This document shows positions 53,789-63,605 of a stretch of DNA of 64,000 nucleotides, one piece after another (positions within the stretch are counted from its first letter, which is position 1; every line of letters starts with the position of its first letter). The notes beneath the pieces were generated by a model. It ran no database searches, was not told where the DNA came from, and worked only from the letters and a program-made list of their open reading frames with translations. Position numbers and translations under genes: made by a program. This DNA is from Notolepis coatsorum (lineage: Eukaryota; Chordata; Actinopteri; Aulopiformes; Paralepididae), in contig OZ020586.1 in assembly GCA_963971535.1 (NCBI GenBank), positions 69,795,548 through 69,859,547 on the forward strand, written 5' to 3'.

Positions 53789-56222
53789 TAGGGATGCCCC
53801 GATCGATCGGCCAGCGATCGGTATCGGCCGATATTCAGTATAAATATGAGATTGGTGAATTCCGATACTGCTTTATTTTCGCCGATCATGAAAACCGTTC
53901 GAAAAACATGATCCAATTCTTAGCGGAGTTCTCACTCTGTGACTTCTCTCTCAGGCACACAGAGCTGCAGCAGCGCACTGCCCCTCCTCCTCCCCCTGCC
54001 CCTCCCAGACCCGTGTCAACAGAGGCTCCGGTGTCTGCTCTAGTATAGTGCATGCGACCTCTGTGAGCTAACGTTAGCTAGTACCTAGCTAACGTTACTG
54101 TAACTGAGGGGTACAATTCCCTGACTGTATTGTTAGATATGATATTTAATACCACTACCTCATGTACTTTAACTTCTGGCCACCCAGTACAAGATATAAG
54201 TATGATGAACACTTTCCCACCTGATGAAACGAACCAACACAAATGTACCAAATCGAAGGTTTAATACAGCAAAGGGTGTATACAACGATCACTTAATTAC
54301 ATTTATGATTTGAAATATGAAATATGCACTTTTATGGCAAATGAGTATTCGTAGGTAAATCAACATTGAATGTCCAATCTCTGGTTACGCAGGGAGTAAG
54401 TATACAACCTGGAATATTTAGGAAACGATAGCGATGGTACTTAAATGATTATAGCTGGATACACTAAGGGGGGGGGGGGGGGGGTCCCGCTGGTTGTAAG
54501 ACAGTAGGAGGGGGGGGTTAGAGAAGCCGCTGGCGGTATCCCATCTGGCCGACGGTGTCTTGGGAGAATCCAAAGTCTTGGACACGGTGCCCACAGAACC
54601 TCAGACCGCAGACGAATACAGCTGGACCCTCTGTGGACGGTAGCTGCCGGTCCACAACGGAGAGACGTGAGGCGACCTCACTGGTGTCGAGCGCCGTCTC
54701 ACCTGGAGTCTTCTCCGGGGGGTAATTCCAACACTCCGCAGTGTTGGCCTTTATCCATGGAATAATCAAAGCACACAAAGCATAATCCAAGCCGTGGAAG
54801 GCTCGCCGTCGTCCGGGTAGAGTAATCCAATATACAGGTCCAGTCGCTCTTGGCCCGGAGCTCCTCGGATGCAATCACCACTAGGGGTCTGACCAGCCTG
54901 GTTAAGCGTCCAGATAACGTCAGGAACGATGGGGGTACTGATAACTTTAGAACTCTAACCGAACGATGCACCATACATAAATAGACTATTATTAGCTTAA
55001 TAGAATACGTCCAACTCGACGGTATAGTGCCAAACTATGACTATTCAACTATTAATCTACACGATATCTCAATGCCTATTCTGGGGCCAAGTAGGCCTTA
55101 CTACACCGCACGTGCGTCGTGGGGAGGCTTTGCGTCTGTCACTCTGTTGGAGGGTAAAGAACTGGACTAAAAGAAAGTTCTACTTTACTTGCGCCATATA
55201 TATATGCGCTATGAACAAATAGTACCATTCGTATTTCGCCCGACATATTCCTGCGCGGAACCGGGGCTTGCCACGACATGTTAGGCGGCACGATTGAACT
55301 TGGACCTAGGGGTATGGCAACCTGGCGCCAGGTTCTCGTCCAATGGTAGAATGAAACTATTATGGGCTGTTTAGTAGACTAAAGGGATATTCAATGCATA
55401 TTGTACAAGGAATATACAGGGGATATCAAACGATATACAAATACAATTAAATATATATATATAAATAAATATACATATTCGGTTTAATCTGATCCTTCAC
55501 AACAGTTACTGTTTAAACAAAATGACCCAGTCAACTATTCACTTTTAGTTTAATACATGAGGCATTGTCTAACATTATCTAGCTGGCTAGCTACTGATAG
55601 CTCCTGATATCAACAAATGCTCCAGCAATAGTCGAGTGCATGATACCTCCGTTAGCTCGGTAGCCAACGTTAGCTAATAAATAATTTAGGACCTGCTCAG
55701 AGGTCATTAATCGGCATGCATGCGATGCATGTATGCGATTCATTTCTGCGATTAACCCATCCCGTCGTCCTTCCCCTCCAAGGGCAGCCGGGAGCAGACA
55801 CTGTTTATATGAAATGTCCCAGTAAACTAAATAGTTCACTGAGGCGTTGTCTTAACGTTATCTAGCAGTAGCTACAGATAGCTCCTGATATCAATGTCTT
55901 ATAACATTGATTCGATGCGTATTCGAGCCCCTGGCTTGCATTGCAGTCACGAAAGGGGCTAGCTGAGGGCATGCTGAATGTGATTTGACCAAAGCAGAGT
56001 ATACCAATAGGGTCCAGCTGCAGCACCGGAGAATCCTGGCTGCAGCTGGAGGCTACTCGAGTATACACACAGACAGTGGAGCTGTTTGCAGATAGCGAGC
56101 ATTTTGACTTGTTGCGTGGTGGCGATGTCTCGCAGATAATACAACTACAAGTATTTATTTATATATATTTAAAACCAAAAACGATCGGTACGATCGGTGG
56201 CAAAAAACGTGATCGGGGCATA
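53789..56222. mobile_element. hAT-type element (GATGCCCCGATC termini) inside the 38-bp minisatellite
   Basis: Left TAGGGATGCCCCGATCGATCG and right GATCGGGGCATA. Perfect 8-bp GTTCCTAT at 53781-53788 and 56223-56230, part of the minisatellite unit. Contains GCTAACGTTAGC motifs and a probable solo LTR. Its right portion (55500-56160) matches 47155-47720 inverted. No transposase frame. Confidence 0.93.
54099..55504. mobile_element. Probable solo LTR of an endogenous retroelement
   Basis: TGTAACTGAGGGG at the left and CCTTCACAACA at the right give TG..CA ends. GTTAC at 54094-54098 and 55505-55509 is a perfect 5-bp duplication, and the related sequence at about 47700 lacks this block. The 1.4-kb length is long for an LTR. 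No gag or pol is present. The minus strand has a TATA-like ATATATATATGG near 55195-55206, so the sense is probably minus. It contains a G run at 54468-54484. Confidence 0.7.
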
Positions 56223-56716
56223 GTTCCTATTGAGTACACTGTTTAGTATAAGAACATGGGATTCCTATTGAGTATACTGTTTAGTATAAGAACATGGGGT
56301 TCCTATTGAGTATAAGAACATGGGGTTCCTATTGAGTACACTGTTTAGTATAAGAATATGGGGTTCCTATTGAGTACACTGTTTAGTATAAGAACATGGG
56401 GTTCCTATTGAGTATACTGTTTAGTATAAGAACATGGGGTTCCTATTGAGTATACTGTTTAGTATAAGAACATGGGGTTCCTATTGAGTATACTGTTTAG
56501 TATAAGAACATGGGGTTCCTATTGAGTACACTGTTTAGTATAAGAACATGGGGTTCCTATTGAGTACACTGTTTAGTATAAGAACATGGGGTTCCTATTG
56601 AGTACACTGTTTAGTATAAGAACATGGGGTTCCTATTGAGTATACTGTTTAGTATAAGAACATGGGGTTCCTATTGAGTATACTGTTTAGTATAAGAACA
56701 TGGGGTTCCTAACTTC
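56223..56716 (+). repeat. 38-bp minisatellite, right part
   Basis: About 13 units; TATACTG and TACACTG variants occur in blocks. One shortened unit is near 56300. It ends against the 3' end of a LINE. Confidence 0.95.
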
Positions 56717-57023
56717 CTATTCAAGTCAAGTCAAGAGTTTTATTTGTCACGGCATACAAATATACAATGAAATGCGGGGGGTCTTGCCCGCAACGATGTG
56801 CATAATACAATAGTAATATATAATAAGAATCCAATAGAACGACATTGTGCAATAAACAAGTAAACAAAGTAGGGCATATCGGTATATGTACATGAGTTAT
56901 TTACAGAGCATGGTAGGACATGCTAGGTCCTGTGGTAGTGCAATACACTGTTAGCTACGGATGAGGCACTGGGTCTTTATGTACACTGTTATACAATGCT
57001 ATATTATACAATCTCAAGTTATA

Positions 57024-57923
57024 CTATACTAAGTGACCTTTCCTTTTGTAAAGTGGCCATAAGTGTGAGCGTGTACAGTGTGAATTGTGTGTGTGCTCAT
57101 GTGTGGAGAGTTCAGTGTTCAAGGCTCTGATGGCCTGGGGGAAGAAGCTGAGCCAAAGTCTCTCTCTCCTAGTTGCTGGTGTTCGCAGGCGTTTGCCTGA
57201 CCGCAGCAGCATGAACAGGCTGTTGTTGGGGTGGTGAGGGTCTTTCATTATTCTGCAGGCTCTGGATTTGCACCTCTTGTTGTATAGGACCTGCAGGGGT
57301 GGTAGTGCAATACCTGTGGTACGCTCGGCTGAGCGCACAACTCTCTGTAGGGCCTTCTTGTCCTGTGCCGTGCTGTTTCCATACCAGGCAGTGATGTTTC
57401 CAGTCAAGATGCTCTCTACAGCTCCGGAGTAGAAGGACTGGATTATCTTCCCAGATAATCTGAACTTCCTTAACTGTCTCAGGTGGTAGAGGCGCTGCTT
57501 CGCCTTTTTTACGACTGAGTCTATGTGTGTTGTCCATGTCAGATCCTCTGAGATGTGGACCCCCAGGTACTTGAAGCTACTCACCCTGTCCACGGTAGCT
57601 GCGTTTATCCTCAGTGGTGTGTGTGTCTCCTGCTGTCTCCTCCTAAAATCCACGGTCAGCTCCTTGGTTTTACCAATGTTCAGGAGCAGGCTGTTGTCCT
57701 GGCACCAGCGTTCCAGTACCTCAACCTCCTCCCGGTAGGCCTTCTCGTCGTTGTCCGAGATCAGCCCCACCACCACTGTGTCGTCCGCAAACTTCACTAT
57801 GGAGTTGGAGCTGAACTTGGCCACACAGTCATGTGTGTATAGTGAGTACAGCAGGGGGCTCAGAACACAGCCCTGGGGGGACCCGATGCTCAGGGTGATG
57901 GTGTTGGAGGTCTGACCCCCCAC
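57024..57923 (-). pseudogene. LINE reverse transcriptase, C-terminal half
   Basis: 299 codons: [20 protein letters not shown], catalytic [73 protein letters not shown] small deletion near 57960-57985 (GLSSALT-like region to LSERPQAV) breaks the frame from the N-terminal half. Confidence 0.87.
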
Positions 57924-57942
57924 CCTGACCGCCTGGGGCCTT

Positions 57943-58437
57943 TCACTCAGAAAGTCCAGTATCCAGGCGGTCAGAGCGGAGCTCAGACCGGGTGGGGACT
58001 ATGGTGTTGAACGCTGAGCTGTAGTCAATGAACAACAGTCTCACATAGCCCCCCTTCTGACGGTCTAGGTGAGAGAGGGTGCTGTGCAGTACTTGAGAGA
58101 CCGCATAGTCAGTGGACCGGTTTGGCCTGTATGCAAATTGCATAGGGTCCATATCACTGGGGAGGGAGGCACAAATGTGATCATTGACCAGCCTCTCAAA
58201 ACATTTCATGGCCACAGAGGTGAGTGCCACCGGTCTGTAGTCATTGAGACCTGTTGGGGAGGGTTTATTTGGTACCGGGATAATGGTAGACATCTTGAAG
58301 CAGGCAGGGACCACTGACTCCGCCAGGGATCCATTAAATATGGTGGTGAACACAGGGGCTAGCTGGTTAGCACAGGACTTAAGTATGCGTCCTGTTATTC
58401 CATCTGGGTCAGCAGCCTTTCTGGTGTTCACCTGCAT
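57943..58437 (-). pseudogene. LINE reverse transcriptase, N-terminal half
   Basis: Reads [84 protein letters not shown]. It lies upstream of the 57024-57923 half in a different frame. The part preceding the RT domain has been displaced by the L1-type insertion at 58447. Confidence 0.86.
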
Positions 58438-58691
58438 AAATGCTCTTCTCTTTTTTTGTGTTTTATTTTATTATAATTTTTTAAACATAACATCAAATTA
58501 GACACACGAGCATTAACAATAAACATCCAATGAAATCACCATTTGAATCATTATAAATGTAGTATACGAGATGTATACCTAATACTTGCTATCTAATACC
58601 CTACATACATATGTTCTTGCTCGCTCACCCCTGCGGACCCCCACTTGGATAATCCATCCATTTTCATTCGTTTCTAACCAGGCACTACAAT

Positions 58692-59696
58692 TCATATGCT
58701 AGCTTTTATTCTCTCCACCACTTCTAACCAGATTGCAATGTTGGTTTCACTGACACCTAAAATTCTTGCTGTAGAAATTTCTAGATAAATCACATCGAGA
58801 TAGGTAAGAACCCATACCTTCCGGCACATTTTTTCCGGTTGAAACCATCGTGATGCTATCAGCTTTTTAGCCGCTGAGAGACCAGATAAAACTAGTCTCT
58901 TTAACTGTATAGGGGCTGCAAACTGAAAAACATCATTCAACAGCAATACAGAGGGGTGTACAGGTATGTTCAGAAATAAGAATTCTGATAATTGCTGGGA
59001 CACTTCTTTCCAGAATATCTTAACCGGTGGGCAATCCCAGTACATGTGCATAAATGTACCCTCATCCCCATTTGTACATAAGGAACATCTGGAGTCTTGT
59101 TTAAGTCCCATTCTGTTCAATCTTATAGGAGTCAGGTATGTCCTATGAATGTAATTAAGATTAATTTGTTGATGGTCCGGGTTACGTGACGCAATTCGAA
59201 CGTTTGCCCAGACTTCTTGCCAATCAAAATCTATTTCCAAGTCTGGTATATACCTCCTCCAGACTGAGTCTAGGGAGAGGATTCCATACGAGGACGTTAG
59301 TAGGTGATGATAAAAATCAGATACGAAGCCTCTCGATGTCTCTCTTTCATAGAAGAATTTGTGATATCTGTGGTGCTCAATTGGTATCCTTAATGGGACT
59401 CCATGAGCCTTCAAACAATCCAATAACTGTGCGTAAAAATAATATGTGGAACTGGTGAGGTTAAATTTTTTATGTATGTCTTGATAGCTACAAAACCCCC
59501 GTTTGTTGAAAACATCTCCCAATGTGTGTATGCCCTGCTTTTCCCATTTGGGGTATCTTATAGGTCGTTTTCCAATAAGGAGTGCATTGTTATTGAATAG
59601 GGGAGTATGACTACGCCATTTATGTTGGTTCGAATATTTTTTGTGTGTTTCACACCATATCCGGATCACATGAGTAATAAGGGGGCCAAATTCCAA
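58692..59696 (-). pseudogene. L1-type ORF2 C-terminal third
   Basis: 334 codons: FGPLITHVIRIWCETHKK, PIRYPKWEKQGIHTLGDVF, RETSRGFVSDFYHHLL, SLDSVWRRYIPDLEIDFDW, a Cys/His cluster CSLCTNGDEGTFMHMYWDC, then AAKKLIASRWFQPEKM and LTYLDVIYLEISTARILGV. This cluster is the L1 ORF2 C-terminal Cys/His motif and is complete here, unlike in 26364-28778. Confidence 0.87.
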
Positions 59697-59992
59697 TTTG
59701 CATTGCTTAATTGATAATATGGTGTATATGTGACAGATCGTATTGGTTCACTCTGCGTTGATGTTAAATGCTGATGTCCCGAGGGGGAGTCAAACAGGGG
59801 AGCTCCCGCGCCGCGGGCGACGACATAGGCCGCTGCACTAAGAAGTGAATCCACTCCTATGTACCGTACCTATGCGTCTATTAACCCTGTCATGAGGAAG
59901 TGAGTTTAACTTACCAGCCCGTAATGCCACAGTCACTTGTCAACACCCCTGTTTCTGTGACTGTGGATATACTCACAGGCTTCCCCGTTACA

Positions 59993-60044
59993 CTCACCTC
60001 CCTAAACTCACGCCCCTCAGGACATCCGGGTCACTGGGCACCAC
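59993..60044 (-). other. 52-bp interior: putative primer-binding site and polypurine tract
   Basis: On the minus strand the interior begins one base after the LTR with TGGTGCCCAGTGACCCGGAT (primer-site candidate) and ends AGGGAGGTGAG immediately before the second LTR (polypurine candidate). Which tRNA it would match cannot be told from sequence alone. Confidence 0.55.
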
Positions 60045-60224
60045 TGTGACGGACCGTATTGGTTCACTCTGCGTTGATGTTAAATGCTGATGTCCCGAGG
60101 GGGAGTCAAACAGGGGAGCTCCCGCGCCGCGGGCGACGACATAGGCCACTGCACTAAGAAGTGAATCCACTCCTATGTACCGTACCTATGCATCTATTAA
60201 CCCTGTTATGAGGAAGTGAGTTTG

Positions 60225-60467
60225 AGGTCGCTTTCACACAGGGGCTGTTTGGTCCGGATTATCGGACCAGAATTCGATAGTCCGGTTTTTCGGGTTTGTG
60301 TGAATGCGGTCGAAGTCGGTCCGCCGGACCAAACAGGCGAACTCTGGTCCGCCTGAAAACGTAGGTCTCGGTTCGCTTCATTGGACCAAACACGAACCAA
60401 ATATAGGAAGTGCTTATTATTAGTATTACCACTGCTCGCAGCATTCAATGCAAAACAAGCACACTGC

Positions 60468-60512
<45 letters not shown>

Positions 60513-60914
60513 ACTGTGCATCTTGGGAAGAAGGAAGAAAAAACGTGGCTTATTATATTGTTATTATTATATATATATAACAACGTGGTGTACAAGTTGT
60601 TTAGCGAGAGGATGGTGGTAATCGGCTTCAATAGAACAACTCGCCTCCGCTGATCTGGAGTCAGACAGAGCTCGCAGTCCACACACAGACACACACACGC
60701 GCGCGCGCACACACACGGGCTCGCAGCCACACACACATTTCCACTGTCCAATAGACGAGCGCCCTTTTCGACCGCGTGACATTGTTCAGATAGTTTGGTG
60801 CGCCTGACAGATTGCTATGTGAACGCAGGCGAACCAAATGAAGAATGCAACAATGTTGCAACTTCACCACCAGAACCGCACCGAGTCCACCAAAACTATA
60901 TGTGAAAGCGACCT
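60225..60914. mobile_element. Inverted-repeat DNA element inside the second LTR
   Basis: A perfect 14-bp terminal inverted repeat AGGTCGCTTTCACA, with weaker pairing after it. The undisturbed LTR copy reads GAGTTTAACTTAC at this place, so the element was inserted there; TA or a similar 2-3-base duplication is possible. Contains a TATC repeat and a CA/CG alternating run (60681-60717). No transposase. The superfamily is unresolved. Confidence 0.8.
60467..60511. repeat. (TATC)n microsatellite
   Basis: About eleven tetranucleotide units inside the inverted-repeat element. Confidence 0.95.
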
Positions 60915-61003
60915 AACTTACAAGCCCGTAATGCCACAGTCACTTGTCAACACCCCTGTTTCTGTGACTGTGGATATACTCACGGGCTTCCCCGTTACAT
61001 ATA

Positions 61004-61098
61004 CTATGTCCTGCAGTCTATGTGGTGCTACTATATTTTCTTCTAAGTTTCTCCAGGATACAGATGCTTGGGAATCAAACCAGGTTGTCAGTGGTCTT
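61004..61098 (-). pseudogene. L1-type ORF2, segment between the two nested insertions
   Basis: The minus strand reads YSLRPLTTWFDSQASVSWRN then APHRLQDIVYV, which lies between the 63606-64000 and 58692-59696 parts of the same host element. Confidence 0.8.
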
Positions 61099-61214
61099 AA
61101 AGAGTACGCTTTAGAGACAACTCGACGAGAGGAAACGGGTAGCACGCGTGTGCTGGAGCTCCTGGTCAAATAATTAAAAAAACGGATGAATAAAGACCCG
61201 AAAAGAAATAAAAA

Positions 61215-61886
61215 ATGGAGATGCAATCAAGGAACAAGGAGGAAACAAGGAATGAGAAGAAGAGAGAAAATGAGGGATTTCTGAGAAGGGAGAATCTGAA
61301 GATACAAAATCCCCGTCACGAGGGAGAGAGGGACCAGGTGGAAGGAGGAGGTGGGCCGGCCGCGCTCGACAGGGAAGTGCCAGGATGGGCGGTCTGCATG
61401 CAGGCCGAGATATTGGCATATATGAAAACAATGATGAAAACAATGACGGACGCAATATTGGCGGATATGCAGACAATTACGGACACGATAAGGACCGATG
61501 TCGGGAGGCTGGGGGAGGAATTGAAGACGGAGCAGGAGGATATCGGGGGAGAAATGGATGCGGGACTCGAAGCGGTCAATGAAAAGATGGTGGAACAGGG
61601 TGAGAGCGTGGCGACGTTGGAAGGGAGAACGGCAGAGGCGGAGGAATGGGAAATGAAGATACACGAAGTACTGACAATTGCAATTCTACAACAAGAAAAA
61701 ATGAAGTTAAAGCTGTCGGACATGGAAGGGAGACCGCGGAGAAATAATACCCGGTTATGGAGATTGGAGGACGGAGTGGAAAGGGAGTATATGGCCCTGT
61801 ATGTGGTGATGGAGATTCAGAGAGCCCACGGGGCGCTTGCGCCGAAGCAGCCCGCTGGCAGGCCCCCCGAGAGCGGTTACTATTAA
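61215..61886 (+). pseudogene. L1-type ORF1 protein, C-terminally truncated
   Basis: 223 codons. A charged N-terminus, PGWAVCMQAEILAYMK, a coiled coil with repeated MQTITDTIRTDVGRL, then RRNNTRLWRLEDGVERE and EIQRAHGALAPKQPAGRPP, aligning to the 5045-6142 ORF1. Relative to that protein, a segment after the GVE motif is lost and a stop follows at GYY, so the C-terminal domain is missing in frame (FLRFEVKE can be read just beyond). Confidence 0.85.
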
Positions 61887-62539
61887 CTTTTTGAGATTTG
61901 AGGTGAAGGAAATGATAAGGAGACGTGAAGGAAGAGACGAGGTGAGACACGGGGAGGCGAACGAGAGGAGTACATAAAGAACGGATTAACCACCCCAGCT
62001 ATAGACAATAATGCCCAATGGAACACATACACGAATGCGCACTATAATCACTGCAGATGGAAATAATTAGGAGGGTAAATATACAACACATAGAATAATT
62101 GGAGGAGTAAACATGCTACACACAGAGAATGGAGAACTATAATCACACAGAGGTTTACACACATTGGACTGGGATGAAGGAGAGTCAATGGAACATGGGA
62201 CTCGAATCACGGGAGGACTGGAAGGTGGGGGTCTCGGAACAGGAGGAAAAGCAGACAGAGAACTTTGACCAGGAGTTCTAGCACAATAGACAACACTAAT
62301 GTTGGACAATTATAGTGAGAGGAAGGGGGGCCAAGACATCAGGCACTCCTCGCCACTAGGCAGAGCCCTCTCAACAGGAGAGCCAATACTCTGCACCTAC
62401 CAGCAGGGGAGAGGGGGAGACACATGGATCCCCCGTGCACCTTGGGAGCGATTTATGTAAAGTATATATGTTTTAAATGTGCACATGGACAAATATGAAG
62501 GACAAGAATTCAAAATGTTGGACATGAAGAGAGGCTTGG

Positions 62540-63540
62540 AGAGCCTCCTGCGGGGGGTATCTTAGTCTCTGGGGGGGGGGGGGGGCTTCTCCAGTAGGAG
62601 GGCTGATCCCCCTCCAAACCGCCAACCGGGGAAAGAGTGTGCTTATTGTATTGTTAGTTTCATTTGTGTGTGGTGATGTCGGTGACATGGGAGGTACAGT
62701 GGGTTTCCTGGGGTCCTCGGCCATCGTGCCTGGGCGGTCAGGTGTCGGGACCGGGGGGGCACCGGGCTTGGTGTCGCGGGGCCATTGAGGCGTGGTGCTT
62801 AGACCTTTCTGCGGACCTGGGCTTGGGGCTCTAGTGGGCCAGGGGCCTGGCGGTCGGGCGGGGGTGGGTGGGGGCTCGGCTCTGTGCATGGTGGACCAGG
62901 ATATGGGGGTGTTCTATCTCTCGGGGAGGAGGGAGGGGTCTCTCACAGGGGGATCAGATAGACTGGACTTTGCCCGGCGGGGCCCTGTGTGTTGGGGGGC
63001 CGATGGGCGTGGGGTGGGGCTCTCGGGGGCATGGGGAATAGCGGGCTTGGCTCGGTGGGGGGGAGTCCCCTATCCTTTCCTCTACTGGGCCTGGCCCAAT
63101 TGATTCAAGGGACCCGTGTCGATGGGGGCCCGGCTACGGGCGCAGCGGCCTAAGATATGGGGGGCGCCAATGGGCTCAACTCAGGGGGGTGGGGGTCAGC
63201 GTTTAGGCGGTTTGACCCGGAAGAGTGGGATCCCGTGGGTTGTGGGTTGGTTGTGCGTGGGGTGGGGGGCTTGGTGGCATGGGAGGTAGCGGGCTTGGCT
63301 CGGTGGGGGGGGGAGTATTGCCCCTCGCCCCTCTACTGGGTCGGGCCCAATCAGATTCAAGATGCCCGTGTCGCTGAGTGCTGGACCCCGAGTGGGACGG
63401 ACCTGGGATGCGGGGGAGCCCGGTTTCTAGGGGGGGGAGGGTGGGAGGTTCCTCTGGCGGGGGTCTGGGAAGATGAGCGCAGCCGAGCTCAAGGGGCCTA
63501 CATCATTGTACTGTTGTGTTATTGATGTTATTGTATATGT
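62540..63540 (+). repeat. G-rich 3' region of the L1-type derivative with internal duplication
   Basis: The sense strand is packed with runs of 3-15 G. Two stretches near 63020-63130 and 63265-63380 are imperfect copies (GCATGGGRRRTAGCGGGCTT, GGCTCGGTGGGGG, CTCTACTGGG.C.GGCCCAAT). Frames of about 100-120 Gly/Trp-rich codons here are composition artefacts. Confidence 0.8.
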
Positions 63541-63605
63541 TGTGTTGTATGTCTATGAGTGTTCAATAAAAATGTAAGTTTAAAAAAAAAAAAGAGTACG
63601 CTTTA

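Larger units (their letters stand above)
56722..58446 (-). mobile_element. L2/Rex1-group LINE, second subfamily, split by an L1-type element
   Basis: A minus-strand LINE with 3' end TCAAGTCAAGTCAAGAG (plus-strand view) and a noncoding 3' region to 57023. It is the same subfamily as the fragments at 1-115 and 6263-6545. Its upstream part is cut at 58446 by the L1-type element and would continue beyond the window. Confidence 0.84.
59729..60999 (-). mobile_element. Miniature LTR-flanked retroelement (TRIM-like)
   Basis: Two direct repeats: LTR at 59729-59992 (264 bp) and LTR at 60045-60999 (same sequence, split by another element). Both begin TGTGAC and end GTTACA. TATA at 59725-59728 and 61000-61003 is a 4-bp duplication. 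The 52-bp interior (59993-60044), read on the minus strand, starts GTGGTGCCCAGTGACCCGG, which could be a tRNA primer site (TGG first), and ends in purine-rich TTTAGGGAGGTGAG. No protein is encoded; movement would need another element's enzymes. Within each LTR, A-box-like TTAGTGCAGCGG and B-box-like GTTTGACTCC lie on the minus strand. Confidence 0.8.
61114..63593 (+). mobile_element. L1-type derivative without ORF2, with target-site duplication
   Basis: Perfect 15-bp AAAGAGTACGCTTTA at 61099-61113 and 63591-63605 (the A-tail overlaps the duplication). The 5' leader (GTAGCACGC, CTCCTGGTCAAA) and the 3' end (TGTGTTGTATGTCTATGAG, AATAAAAATGTAAG, poly-A) match the element at 116-6246. Between them are a truncated ORF1 and about 1.6 kb without any endonuclease or RT. 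It looks like a non-autonomous derivative moved by a related L1. Confidence 0.9.

Noticed and set aside
54518-54974. 118- and 91-codon frames inside the solo LTR
   Set aside because: No recognisable domain; an LTR would not normally encode them.
62473-63525. Gly/Pro-rich frames of 100-140 codons
   Set aside because: Composition artefacts of the G-rich 3' region of an L1-type derivative.
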